A stretch of DNA of 64,000 bases from Pseudomonas weihenstephanensis. GTDB lineage: Bacteria > Pseudomonadota > Gammaproteobacteria > Pseudomonadales > Pseudomonadaceae. The stretch lies in NCBI RefSeq assembly GCF_001043055.1, contig NZ_JYLF01000003.1:310001-374000 (forward strand), written 5' to 3'. Of this stretch, positions 31,031 through 38,784 are shown one piece after another. Under the pieces are notes generated by a model. It made no database searches. It was not told the origin of the DNA and saw only the letters and a list, made by a program, of their open reading frames with translations. Each line of letters begins with the position of its first letter. The first letter of the stretch is position 1. A program made the translations under genes and the position numbers.

Positions 31031-32226
31031 CAGATGGTCCCCCGCAGTGGCGGGTTTTCATCGTTGAGGTAGTAGTTACCTATCGCGTGGTACTTCCAGC
31101 GCACCGGGTCATGCAAGGTGTGCACCCGGGCGTTACGCCAGTGACGATCCAGGCCATGTTCGGCCAGCGTGGCCTGACTGCCCGCCAGTTCAAACAGCGT
31201 GCTGCCCGCTGCCAGGGAGATTTCAGTGCTGATGGCGCGCGCTTCGGCCACGGCAATGGAGGCTGCCGCGACGGTGCTAGCGTTCGGGTCGGCCTGGGCA
31301 ATGTCGAGAAACTCCCCGGCGCGTTCCAGCAAGGCTTCGGCGGCGCTCAGGCGTACGCTCAAATGGCCGAAGCTTTTTAGGGTCAAGGGGTCTTCGCTGG
31401 CGATGTCGGTGGTGGCGTCGATCCAGGGCCGGGTTTTGGTGCGCACAAAGTGCAACGCATCTTCAAAGGCGGCACGGGCGATACCGGTGTCGATGGCGGC
31501 ATGAAGGATTTGCGCCAGCGGCCCGACCGTGGTGGGACGTTCGAATGCACTCTGGAAAGGCACCACGTCTTCGGCGGCCACAAAAACGTTGTCCAGCACC
31601 ACTGAACCGCTACCTGTGGTGCGCTGGCCAAAGCCGCTCCAGTCATCAATGATGCTCAGGCCCTCGCTGTCGCGGGGTACGAACGCCAAGTGCTGCACGC
31701 CGTCGTCGTCCACCACCAGCGTGGGGATGCGTTGCGCATACAGCGCACCCGTGGCGTAGAACTTGCGACCGGTAATGCGAAAGCCGTGTTCGGCCTTGGC
31801 CAGATGGGTGGTGCGTTCATGAGCATTTTTAGTGCCCAGTTCAGCCAGTGCATTACCGAAGCGCTCGCCCGCCAGCACCTGGGCATACAGGCGTTGCTTT
31901 TGTTGCGGGCGACCATTTACCCGCAGCACTTCGAGGGCATAAAAGTGGTTTTGCGGGATTTGCCCCAGCGAACTGTCGGCGGCCGAAATCAACGCAATGA
32001 CTTGGGCCAGCGTGGTGCTGGAAACCCCGGCGCCACCGTAAGCCTTGGGCACGGAAATGCCCCACAGTCCGGTGTGGGAAAACAGTTCGAGTTCATCGTG
32101 CGGCAAGCGCCGTTCACGGTCGCGCAGTGCGCTGTCGCGCTTCAACACGGCGGCCAGCTCATGGGCGACCTTCAGGGCCTCGGCGTCGCTGTGCAGCACC
32201 GGGACCTGTTTGGATGTCAGTGACAT
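31030..32226 (-). CDS. SfnB-like sulfur acquisition oxidoreductase (copy 1)
   Basis: The 398-residue protein is an acyl-CoA-dehydrogenase-fold flavoprotein of the SfnB/DszC type: LWGISVPKAYGGAGVSSTTLAQVIALISAADSSLGQIPQNHF, then FYATGALYAQRIP and DWSGFGQRTTGSGSVVLDNVFV. It ends with a HDPVRWKYHAIGNYYLN motif shared with its neighbour. Such enzymes are made under sulfur limitation and probably oxidise thioethers or sulfones. GGAGAA precedes the ATG; it is coupled to the downstream monooxygenase gene. Confidence 0.9.
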   Translation of the reverse strand: MSLTSKQVPVLHSDAEALKVAHELAAVLKRDSALRDRERRLPHDELELFSHTGLWGISVPKAYGGAGVSSTTLAQVIALISAADSSLGQIPQNHFYALEVLRVNGRPQQKQRLYAQVLAGERFGNALAELGTKNAHERTTHLAKAEHGFRITGRKFYATGALYAQRIPTLVVDDDGVQHLAFVPRDSEGLSIIDDWSGFGQRTTGSGSVVLDNVFVAAEDVVPFQSAFERPTTVGPLAQILHAAIDTGIARAAFEDALHFVRTKTRPWIDATTDIASEDPLTLKSFGHLSVRLSAAEALLERAGEFLDIAQADPNASTVAAASIAVAEARAISTEISLAAGSTLFELAGSQATLAEHGLDRHWRNARVHTLHDPVRWKYHAIGNYYLNDENPPLRGTI

Positions 32227-32240
32227 GGTGTTCTCCAGCG

Positions 32241-33482
32241 TCAGATCCAGGAATGCCGGGCAGGCAAGGTGCCGTTAAGGCGATACGCACCGATGGCGTG
32301 GTATTTCCAGCGCACCGGGTCGTGCAAGGTATGCACGCGGGCGTTGCGCCAGTGCCGGTCAAGGTTGAATTCGGCGAGGCTGGCGCGGCTACCGGCCAGT
32401 TCGAAGAGCTTTTCACTGGCCAATAGCGACAGTTCAGTGCTCAGCACCTTGGCCTCGGCCACCGCAATCGAAGCGCGTGCCGCCGCTTGGGCGTCTATCG
32501 GCTTTGCGCTGACTTCATCCAGCACACGGCCCGCTTTGCGCAGCAGCGCATGGGCGGCGTGCAGTTCAATGCTTAGCTTGCCGATGTCGGCAATCACATA
32601 AGGGTCATCGCTGTTGCGCTCCACCTTGGCATCAATCCAGGGACGTGAGCGTTCGCGTACAAAACTGAGGGTGTCGGCAATGGCCTCGCGGGCGATACCC
32701 AAGTCGATGGCTGCCTGGATCAATTGCGAGACTGCGCCCTGAATGTTGGGGCTTTCGTTGATGCGCCAGTTGTCGACGACCAGGTCGGCGTCTACGCGCA
32801 CATCATTGAGCAACACGGTGCCGCTGGCGGTCGTGCGTTGGCCAAAACCTGACCAGTCATCCACTACGCGCAAGCCCGGCGTGCCGCGTCGTACAAAGGC
32901 AATCACTTGTTTGCCGTCTTCGTTCAGCGCTTTGACGGCAATCCAGTGGGCGAAAAGTGCACCGGTTGAGTAAAACTTCTGGCCGTTAATGACGAACTCG
33001 TCGCCATCCGTGGTGATGCGGGCTTTGAGGTCGAGGGTGTTTTTACTGCCGCGCTCAGGCCCGGCATTACCGATGCGCCAGCCTTGCAGCACGCTGCTGA
33101 ACAATTGCTCTTTTTGGGCGTGGGTGGCCGTGCTCTGGATCAGGTTAAGAATGCCCACCTGGTTTTGCGGGATTTGCCCCAACGCCGGATCAGCGGCCGA
33201 AATGATGGCGAAGACTTCGGCCAAGGTGACGTAAGACACCTGAGGCCCACCGAATTCACGGGGGATAGAAATACTGCCCAGCCCGCTTTGCGTGAACGCC
33301 TCAAGCTGTGACCAGGGCAACTTGCGTTGCTGATCGCGCTTGGCCGCGTGTTCGCGGGCCACTGCAGCCAGGGCATGCGCGGCTTGAAGGGCTTCGTTGT
33401 CGTTGCGCAGGACATGCGCTGATAACAACAAGGGCGCGACATCGTGGTCGCTTTGCAAATGTGCATTAGCCAAGTTAGACAT
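32241..33482 (-). CDS. SfnB-like sulfur acquisition oxidoreductase (copy 2)
   Basis: The 413-residue paralogue of the next gene shares the same landmarks: GSISIPREFGGPQVSYVTLAEVFAIISAADPALGQIPQNQ, FYSTGALFAHWIAV, DWSGFGQRTTASGTVLLNDVRV and HTLHDPVRWKYHAIGAYRLNG. It is the first gene of the operon, 14 bases before copy 1. The two copies probably arose by tandem duplication, then diverged; whether they act on different substrates or as a heteromer is not known. Confidence 0.9.
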   Translation of the reverse strand: MSNLANAHLQSDHDVAPLLLSAHVLRNDNEALQAAHALAAVAREHAAKRDQQRKLPWSQLEAFTQSGLGSISIPREFGGPQVSYVTLAEVFAIISAADPALGQIPQNQVGILNLIQSTATHAQKEQLFSSVLQGWRIGNAGPERGSKNTLDLKARITTDGDEFVINGQKFYSTGALFAHWIAVKALNEDGKQVIAFVRRGTPGLRVVDDWSGFGQRTTASGTVLLNDVRVDADLVVDNWRINESPNIQGAVSQLIQAAIDLGIAREAIADTLSFVRERSRPWIDAKVERNSDDPYVIADIGKLSIELHAAHALLRKAGRVLDEVSAKPIDAQAAARASIAVAEAKVLSTELSLLASEKLFELAGSRASLAEFNLDRHWRNARVHTLHDPVRWKYHAIGAYRLNGTLPARHSWI

Positions 33483-33702
33483 CAGTACCGCTCCTTGGCT
33501 GCACTCAATGCCCTGGCGTTACGCACAAGGGTGATTGTGTTACTGACCATACCTACCTCGCATCTCAGGGAAGCGCCGTGTAAGCGGCGCGAATAAACGC
33601 TAGAGAGTCCGGTGGTCCGGTCTATATACCCTAATCGAGTATAAAAATTTAAAGAACTAACTTTTAGGAATATGAATAGACCTTTCTTTCAGCCCGTTAC
33701 GG
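33483..33702 (-). promoter_or_regulatory. Upstream region of the organosulfur operon
   Basis: This 220-base gap lies before the first SfnB-like gene. On the minus strand it holds an AT-rich tract (33637-33660) and then GGGTATATAGACC (33628-33616), with TATATA as a possible -10. The AT-rich block resembles the one before ssuE in composition, as expected if both use CysB under sulfur limitation. No site can be fixed by eye. Confidence 0.35.
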
Positions 33703-34467
33703 CTAGTCTCGCCAATTGGGCCTGGGTTCAGCGACGCGCAGTAACGCGTTGGACGACGGGTTTACGTAGCGCCTGTTAGCACCCACCTTGAGCGTGCGTG
33801 CTGGCGCCCAACGTGAGTTGTTACCGACGCGGTCAATGACGCAGTAGGTGACTTCCAGTTTGGCGTCTTCCCCGGCTTCCAGAATGATGTCGGGCGGCAC
33901 GAACACGTTGACGGCCTTGCCGATGTCCTCTCGGCGCAATTTGGGCACGTCCATGCGTATATCCCCCCACATCAAGGTAATGGCATCGTCGATTGCCATG
34001 TTGGGGTAGGGCTCAATGATCAGGGGCACACCGCGTTTCATTTGGCTGGCATTGACCCCATACCGCTGGATGGGGCCTGGAATCCCCACCGGTGCAAGCC
34101 CTTGATTTTCTTCGCCGATGGCTTTGCCGCCGGGGCAATCAAGTTTAACCAACACCTTGAGTTGGGCTGAAAGAGCAGGACTGCTGCCGATATGCATCAC
34201 GCGGTAATAGAGTCGCGCCGAGCCATTTTGAATAAAACTTTCGGGCACTCTTAGCTGGCAGGGTTGGCCGATATCAGACTTCACAAGTTGCCGTGAAGTT
34301 ACATAGCAGCCGTCCCAGAACAATTCGATCAGGTCACCTTCTTCCATATCTAAGTAGGGCGGTACGGTAATAAATAGCTGCTCGGCGGCCCGGGCACAAA
34401 TCAGCGGCTTATTAGTTTGATAAAGAGCGGGGGGTGCGAGTTTATTGGCGTGCGAGGTGAAAGGCAT
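33703..34467 (-). CDS. Uncharacterised protein with two Ig-like repeats
   Basis: The 254-residue protein has no signal peptide or membrane segment. It appears to contain two related units: one from about residue 30 (LFITVPPYLDMEEGDLIELFWDG...DIGQPCQLRVP) and one from about 148 (LIIEPYPNMAIDDAITLMWGDI...EDIGKAVNVFVP), each followed by a strand-rich segment with Y-x-V. The unit resembles Ig-like repeats seen in Pseudomonas surface and toxin-related proteins. Function is unknown. It is preceded by a long AT-richer gap and stands alone. Confidence 0.7.
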   Translation of the reverse strand: MPFTSHANKLAPPALYQTNKPLICARAAEQLFITVPPYLDMEEGDLIELFWDGCYVTSRQLVKSDIGQPCQLRVPESFIQNGSARLYYRVMHIGSSPALSAQLKVLVKLDCPGGKAIGEENQGLAPVGIPGPIQRYGVNASQMKRGVPLIIEPYPNMAIDDAITLMWGDIRMDVPKLRREDIGKAVNVFVPPDIILEAGEDAKLEVTYCVIDRVGNNSRWAPARTLKVGANRRYVNPSSNALLRVAEPRPNWRD

Positions 34468-35143
34468 ATGAACTCCGAAATCATTAATTTAATAAATGGC
34501 CGCGCACACCAGAGCGGGCGGTTCTCTAGTGGAAGTCAGGAGCTAGGCGCCTTCGTCTCTGAGTGCGCGTGATCGATGCCGTCCGCTCAATACAGGTGCT
34601 TGTGCAGCTCCGGTAAGTTCGAGCGTAGGCCGATCTGTTTTATTAGATAAGAGGCTGGATGGAGGAGTGTCAAGTTTGAAGTTGGTGAATACGCATGTCG
34701 TCTTATTATTCAGAAAGATCCTACCGGGCGGGCGGTGGAACCGGAAAATAATTATCCCGGTCGACATTTGTTATCTCAATGCCTGCACATAATTAAATAG
34801 GTGGGCGGTGCAAGTCGATGTGCAAAGTGCAATATATTTAGAGTGGCCTAGTTTCTGGCGGCGTAAGCGTAGAGAAGTTGTCGCGTAGAGGGGAAAAGTT
34901 TCCTACGTTAAATTTATATTTTTCGGTGCATAGCGTTCTGGTTGTCATCTTTAATACGCTGGCGGCACATGGCTCAGTGCCATTATTTGGCTTTTTTCGG
35001 GTTTCCTCTAGTCTTGCGGGCTGCGCGTGGCGCTTTTGCCATTAATTTCACATTCAGTCTGCATAATGCCTCTTGCCTGAGCAGCCTGCGTAACCTGTTT
35101 GTGTTACTCAGACGTAGCAAAAATTTTCTGGAAGAGCACATCA
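34468..35143. other. 676-base gap without a convincing gene
   Basis: The stretch is AT-richer than its surroundings and contains only short open frames; the best, 34543-34767 on the minus strand (74 codons), has no ribosome site or recognisable product. It should hold the divergent promoters of the two-repeat protein gene and of the first YjiK-like gene. No terminator or repeat was recognised. Confidence 0.5.
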
Positions 35144-36076
35144 ATGGCCACCGATCCTCTGCTGACCCCATCTGTCCGCCAACCTTCTCGCTTCTCGTTG
35201 CGCTGGTATTACTGGCTTTTATTGTTGGCAGCATTGCTTTACGGCGTGGCGGCCGTCATGCACTGGGATGATCGGGGTGCATTGTGGGTATTGGAGCGGT
35301 TTGAAAGCAGCGGCGAGCAGAGCGAAAGCGTCTGGCTGCCCGATTACACGGCGGTCATCGATGCCAAGCCTTTGCCCGGCATGGAGAAGGACGAAGCCTC
35401 CGATCTGGCGTATTCCCCACTCAGCAAAACATTGTTTTCGGTCATGGGCAAAAACCCTTTCCTGGTCGAGCTGACACTTGAGGGTGATGTGTTACGCAAA
35501 ATTCCTCTGGTGGGCTGGAGTAACCCGGAAGGTCTGACAGTCATGGAGAACGGGCTGTTGGCCATCGTTGATGAACGTGAACATTTATTGACGATTGTGA
35601 AGGTCGATGCCAACACCAAAAGCTTGAACATTGCCGATTTCCCCAAGTACAACCTGGGTGTTTCCAAGGATCAGAACAAAGCATTCGAAGCCATTGCCTG
35701 GGACCCGCGTCGCCAACAATTATTACTCGGTGAAGAGCGTCCACCTGCCATGTTTGTCTGGAAGAGTGATGGCAGTCAGGTTCTCACGGGTAACAAACAA
35801 AAAGTGCCCAGTGATGAGCTTGATCTGCGCAACCTCTCGGCATTGAGCATTGATCCTCGCACCGGCCACACCCTGGTGCTCTCAGCAGACTCGCACCTGT
35901 TGCTCGAACTGGATGAACTGGGCGAACAAGTCAGCTTTATGACGTTGCTGGGCGGTTTCAATGGCCTTAAAAACACCATTCCTCGTGCCGAAGGCGTGGC
36001 CATTGATGAGCACGGCACGTTGTACATGGTGAGTGAGCCGAACCTGTTTTATCGATTCGAGAAGGCACCCAAATAA
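35144..36076 (+). CDS. YjiK/SdiA-regulated-type protein, membrane-anchored (copy 1)
   Basis: The 310-residue protein has one N-terminal membrane segment (WYYWLLLLAALLYGVAAVM, about residues 22-40) and a beta-propeller-like domain outside it: EASDLAYSPLSKTLFSVMGKNPFLVELTLEGDVLRKIPL and AEGVAIDEHGTLYMVSEPNLFYRF are hallmarks of the SdiA-regulated (YjiK) family. The role is unknown. ATG 35144 is preferred to an upstream non-ATG start at 35099. It is followed by a paralogue 115 bases downstream. Confidence 0.88.
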   Translation: MATDPLLTPSVRQPSRFSLRWYYWLLLLAALLYGVAAVMHWDDRGALWVLERFESSGEQSESVWLPDYTAVIDAKPLPGMEKDEASDLAYSPLSKTLFSVMGKNPFLVELTLEGDVLRKIPLVGWSNPEGLTVMENGLLAIVDEREHLLTIVKVDANTKSLNIADFPKYNLGVSKDQNKAFEAIAWDPRRQQLLLGEERPPAMFVWKSDGSQVLTGNKQKVPSDELDLRNLSALSIDPRTGHTLVLSADSHLLLELDELGEQVSFMTLLGGFNGLKNTIPRAEGVAIDEHGTLYMVSEPNLFYRFEKAPK

Positions 36077-36191
36077 GCTTGGGCTAATGTAGGAATGTTC
36101 TTAAAGGCGCAGAGGGGGTGTTGTGGATTAAGGTTTAATTCATACAGCCGTGGTATCTACACGGCCTGATCTGATTGTGAGTCATGCCCCC

Positions 36192-37112
36192 ATGCGCCGT
36201 GCCAGCCGTTCGACCGTGTTTTTCATTAGCCTGCTGCTCGTGGTTTTTGTAGCAGGCGGGTTTGCTGCACAACATTACCGCTTGTTCGAGCGCACCTGGT
36301 TCAATGCCCGCCAACTCTGGGAGCCTATGGACCCCAACGCGATCAACCTGGGTGAGTATCGTGCTGTGCTGCAAGGCCAGAAAATCGAAGGGCTTGAGGA
36401 TGATGTGTCTGCTCTCACCTACGATCCGTTACGAAAAACCCTGTTTACAGTCACCAACCAGAAAGCCGAGCTGATTGAACTCTCCTTGGACGGCAAGGTT
36501 TTGCGCCGTATCCCGTTGATCGGGTTTGGTGATGCAGAGGCCGTGGAGTTCATTGGCCCCGACACCTACGTCATCACCGACGAGCGCCAGCAGCGACTGA
36601 TCAAGGTGCATGTAGATGACGCTACGCATTCCCTGGATGCCGCTGATGCAGAGCAATTGATCCTTGGTATCAATCTGTCGGGCAACAAGGGCTTTGAAGG
36701 GCTGGCGTATGACTCGGCGGGCAAACGGCTGTTTGTCGCCAAGGAACGTGATCCCATGCTGATTTATGAAGTACGCGGCTTTCCTCAAGCTAACCCGCAA
36801 CAGCCGTATGCGACTCACGTGGTGAATAATCCACGGCGTGATTCGCGATTATTCGTACGTGACTTGTCGAGTTTGCAGTTCGATGAGCGCAGCGGTCATT
36901 TACTGGCGTTGTCGGATGAGTCCAAGTTGCTGATTGAACTGGACGTCGAAGGGCGCCCGATCAGTACTTTGTCGTTGAAGAAAGGTCGGCATGGCTTAAA
37001 GAAGTCAGTCCCGCAAGCCGAAGGCATTGCGATGGACGATGAAGGCACGGTCTACGTGGTCAGTGAGCCGAATCTGTTTTATGTGTTCAAAAAGCCCGCG
37101 CCCGATCAGTGA
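36192..37112 (+). CDS. YjiK/SdiA-regulated-type protein, membrane-anchored (copy 2)
   Basis: The 306-residue paralogue of the preceding gene has an N-terminal anchor (VFFISLLLVVFVAGGFAA) and the same propeller motifs: DDVSALTYDPLRKTLFTVTNQKAELIELSLDGKVLRRIPL and AEGIAMDDEGTVYVVSEPNLFYVF. The two proteins differ mainly in the middle. The start at ATG 36192 fits the basic MRRASRS head of an anchor; an in-frame start at 36150 is possible. The 3' end overlaps the convergent TetR gene by 7 bases. Confidence 0.87.
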   Translation: MRRASRSTVFFISLLLVVFVAGGFAAQHYRLFERTWFNARQLWEPMDPNAINLGEYRAVLQGQKIEGLEDDVSALTYDPLRKTLFTVTNQKAELIELSLDGKVLRRIPLIGFGDAEAVEFIGPDTYVITDERQQRLIKVHVDDATHSLDAADAEQLILGINLSGNKGFEGLAYDSAGKRLFVAKERDPMLIYEVRGFPQANPQQPYATHVVNNPRRDSRLFVRDLSSLQFDERSGHLLALSDESKLLIELDVEGRPISTLSLKKGRHGLKKSVPQAEGIAMDDEGTVYVVSEPNLFYVFKKPAPDQ

Positions 37113-37768
37113 TCGCACGGCACAGGCACTTCTCGTTTAGGTAAATAGGGCGGTAAGTAGAGGGCCAGATAAGCCTCGAAAACCCGCATGCCTTCTTCGG
37201 CCATGCGTGGGGTAATGCTGGCGTGAAGCTGAATGGAGCGCGCATAGACCCGGTCGCCCAGCTCCATTGCCAGCGCAAAAACATCCACGTCATCGGGCAA
37301 GGCAGGCAGTTCAAAGTGGCGTGAAAACAATGCCTGCAATTGCTGGCCCAGCTCCAGATCGTGTTGACGGTCAGCCTGGGTCACTTCCGTCAGGCCGTGC
37401 TGGGCCAGAATCAGCTGCCTGGCAGCTCCATCCTCGTTGTAAATCCTTAGCATGCGTTGCTCAGCCTGACGCGCCAGGTCTCGCCAGCTGTTGAGGTGCT
37501 GATGTGCCACAGGTGCTTGCAGGCAAGCGCGGAAGGCGGCGTGTATGTCTGCGGTCAGCGCCTCAAGCAAGGCGGGCACACTGTTGAAGAAGTGATACAC
37601 CGAAGAGGGTGGGATTTTTGCGCGCTCAGCCACGCTGTAAATCGAAAGACTGGCCACGCCTTCTGTCGCCAGCAGTGTGCGGGCGGCGTTCAATATGGTG
37701 TCGATTCGAGCCTGGCTGCGTGCGCGGGCCTTGCGAGGTGTAGCGCGTGAAGTCACGGGGGCCGTCAT
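37106..37768 (-). CDS. TetR family transcriptional regulator
   Basis: The 220-residue regulator has the TetR HTH at about residues 20-65 (RIDTILNAARTLLATEGVASLSIYSVAERAKIPPSSVYHFFNSVPALLEAL) and a helical ligand domain. ATG 37768 follows AGGAGACACCC. It lies 46 bases downstream of the carbonic-anhydrase-like gene on the same strand and close to the spu locus; its ligand is unknown and a role in polyamine control is only a guess. Confidence 0.88.
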   Translation of the reverse strand: MTAPVTSRATPRKARARSQARIDTILNAARTLLATEGVASLSIYSVAERAKIPPSSVYHFFNSVPALLEALTADIHAAFRACLQAPVAHQHLNSWRDLARQAEQRMLRIYNEDGAARQLILAQHGLTEVTQADRQHDLELGQQLQALFSRHFELPALPDDVDVFALAMELGDRVYARSIQLHASITPRMAEEGMRVFEAYLALYLPPYLPKREVPVPCDH

Positions 37769-37814
37769 GGGTGTCTCCTGCGGGCAGCAGGCATTGTACG
37801 AGCCGGATAGTCGG

Positions 37815-38585
37815 TTAGCCACCGACCCGAACCGAGCGGTTGCGCGCAGGGTGCGCCGGCCGCCTGTGCGCAGGGAGTATCAATTGGAAGGCGTGCAGTT
37901 GCGCATCCGATACTTCCATCGGGGTCTTGAGAATATGCCAGTTAATGCCTTCAATGCCGGGCTGCGCGGACATTGATTCTTTATAGGCGTAGTACTTACG
38001 CTGTTGTGGAAGCAGTTGAGCGATATCGAATTTCCCCAAAACAAATGCATCGCCCTTATGACGCGGCATTACGGCGAGTAACTGTGCAAGATTGGCGTTT
38101 TCCCGGCCTCTTTTGAAGACGATGGCGACCACAGCCACTTCGCCGGTTGAACTTCTATGCACCAGATGCGCGACCAGCGGGTAGCTGCGACCCTTTATGA
38201 GGTCAACTCCAGGCAGATGAAAATGCAACTGCACAAAATCGTAGGACTTGGCCCCCAATGTGAGGTGTCCCTTCATTTCAGTCCTGACTTCCAGGGTGTG
38301 GCCAATGTGCTTAACCGTTGCTGGCCCTGGACTGTATCGCGTGACCAGTTCGGGCAGATGAGCGCGCAGTGAATGCTTGATGTTGATAGGTGACTGCAAC
38401 TCTCCACACCCGCACGGCGCCTCTTCGGGGGACTGCTGCGAGCAATCGTCGGCCTTGGCAGGCGTCGTAAAGTGCCAAGGTTGCTCCTCAGACAGTGCGC
38501 TGTGATAAACAAACATGCCAATCAACAAAATGACCGCCGCGAGGCGATGGTGTTTTGTGTAGGGGAGCTTTTTAGCGATAGGCAT
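37815..38585 (-). CDS. Alpha-carbonic-anhydrase-like exported protein lacking key catalytic residues
   Basis: The 256-residue protein has an N-terminal hydrophobic signal (LAAVILLIGMFVYHSALS) and an alpha-CA domain from about 64 (LQSPINIKHSLRAHLPEL). The three zinc histidines are present: His121 and His123 (QLHFHLP), His140 (VAHLVH); the proton-shuttle His is His96 (IGHTLEV). But the usual SEH is GVD (Glu106 equivalent is Val127), the Glu117 equivalent is Val138, and the TTPPC loop is SAQPG (Thr199 equivalent is Ala207). CO2 hydration is therefore doubtful. ATG 38585 is chosen because it begins the signal; longer in-frame starts exist. Confidence 0.8.
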   Translation of the reverse strand: MPIAKKLPYTKHHRLAAVILLIGMFVYHSALSEEQPWHFTTPAKADDCSQQSPEEAPCGCGELQSPINIKHSLRAHLPELVTRYSPGPATVKHIGHTLEVRTEMKGHLTLGAKSYDFVQLHFHLPGVDLIKGRSYPLVAHLVHRSSTGEVAVVAIVFKRGRENANLAQLLAVMPRHKGDAFVLGKFDIAQLLPQQRKYYAYKESMSAQPGIEGINWHILKTPMEVSDAQLHAFQLILPAHRRPAHPARNRSVRVGG

Positions 38586-38730
38586 GTAAGTGCGGTCCGG
38601 TAAAGATGGCTGAGCACCCTGCGTGTGGCTCAATAAGCCGATCATCTTGGGAGCTCGGAGTACTTTTATATGTAGGTTTTTTCCTGAGTTCTTGTGGACA
38701 GCGACGTAAAAGAGGAAAGAAAAAAGCCAC

Positions 38731-38770
38731 AAAAAAACGCCGCTGGCTTTAAGGCCAGCGGCGTTTTTTT
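38731..38770. terminator. Bidirectional rho-independent terminator
   Basis: CGCCGCTGGC (38738-38747) pairs with GCCAGCGGCG (38754-38763), flanked by A7 and T7. It ends 15 bases before the spuI stop and so ends spuI transcription on the minus strand. Confidence 0.93.
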
Positions 38771-38784
38771 AGAGCAGCAATCGT

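Noticed and set aside
34543..34767. 74-codon minus-strand frame in the gap before the YjiK-like genes
   Set aside because: No ribosome site, no similarity and a composition like the non-coding surroundings.
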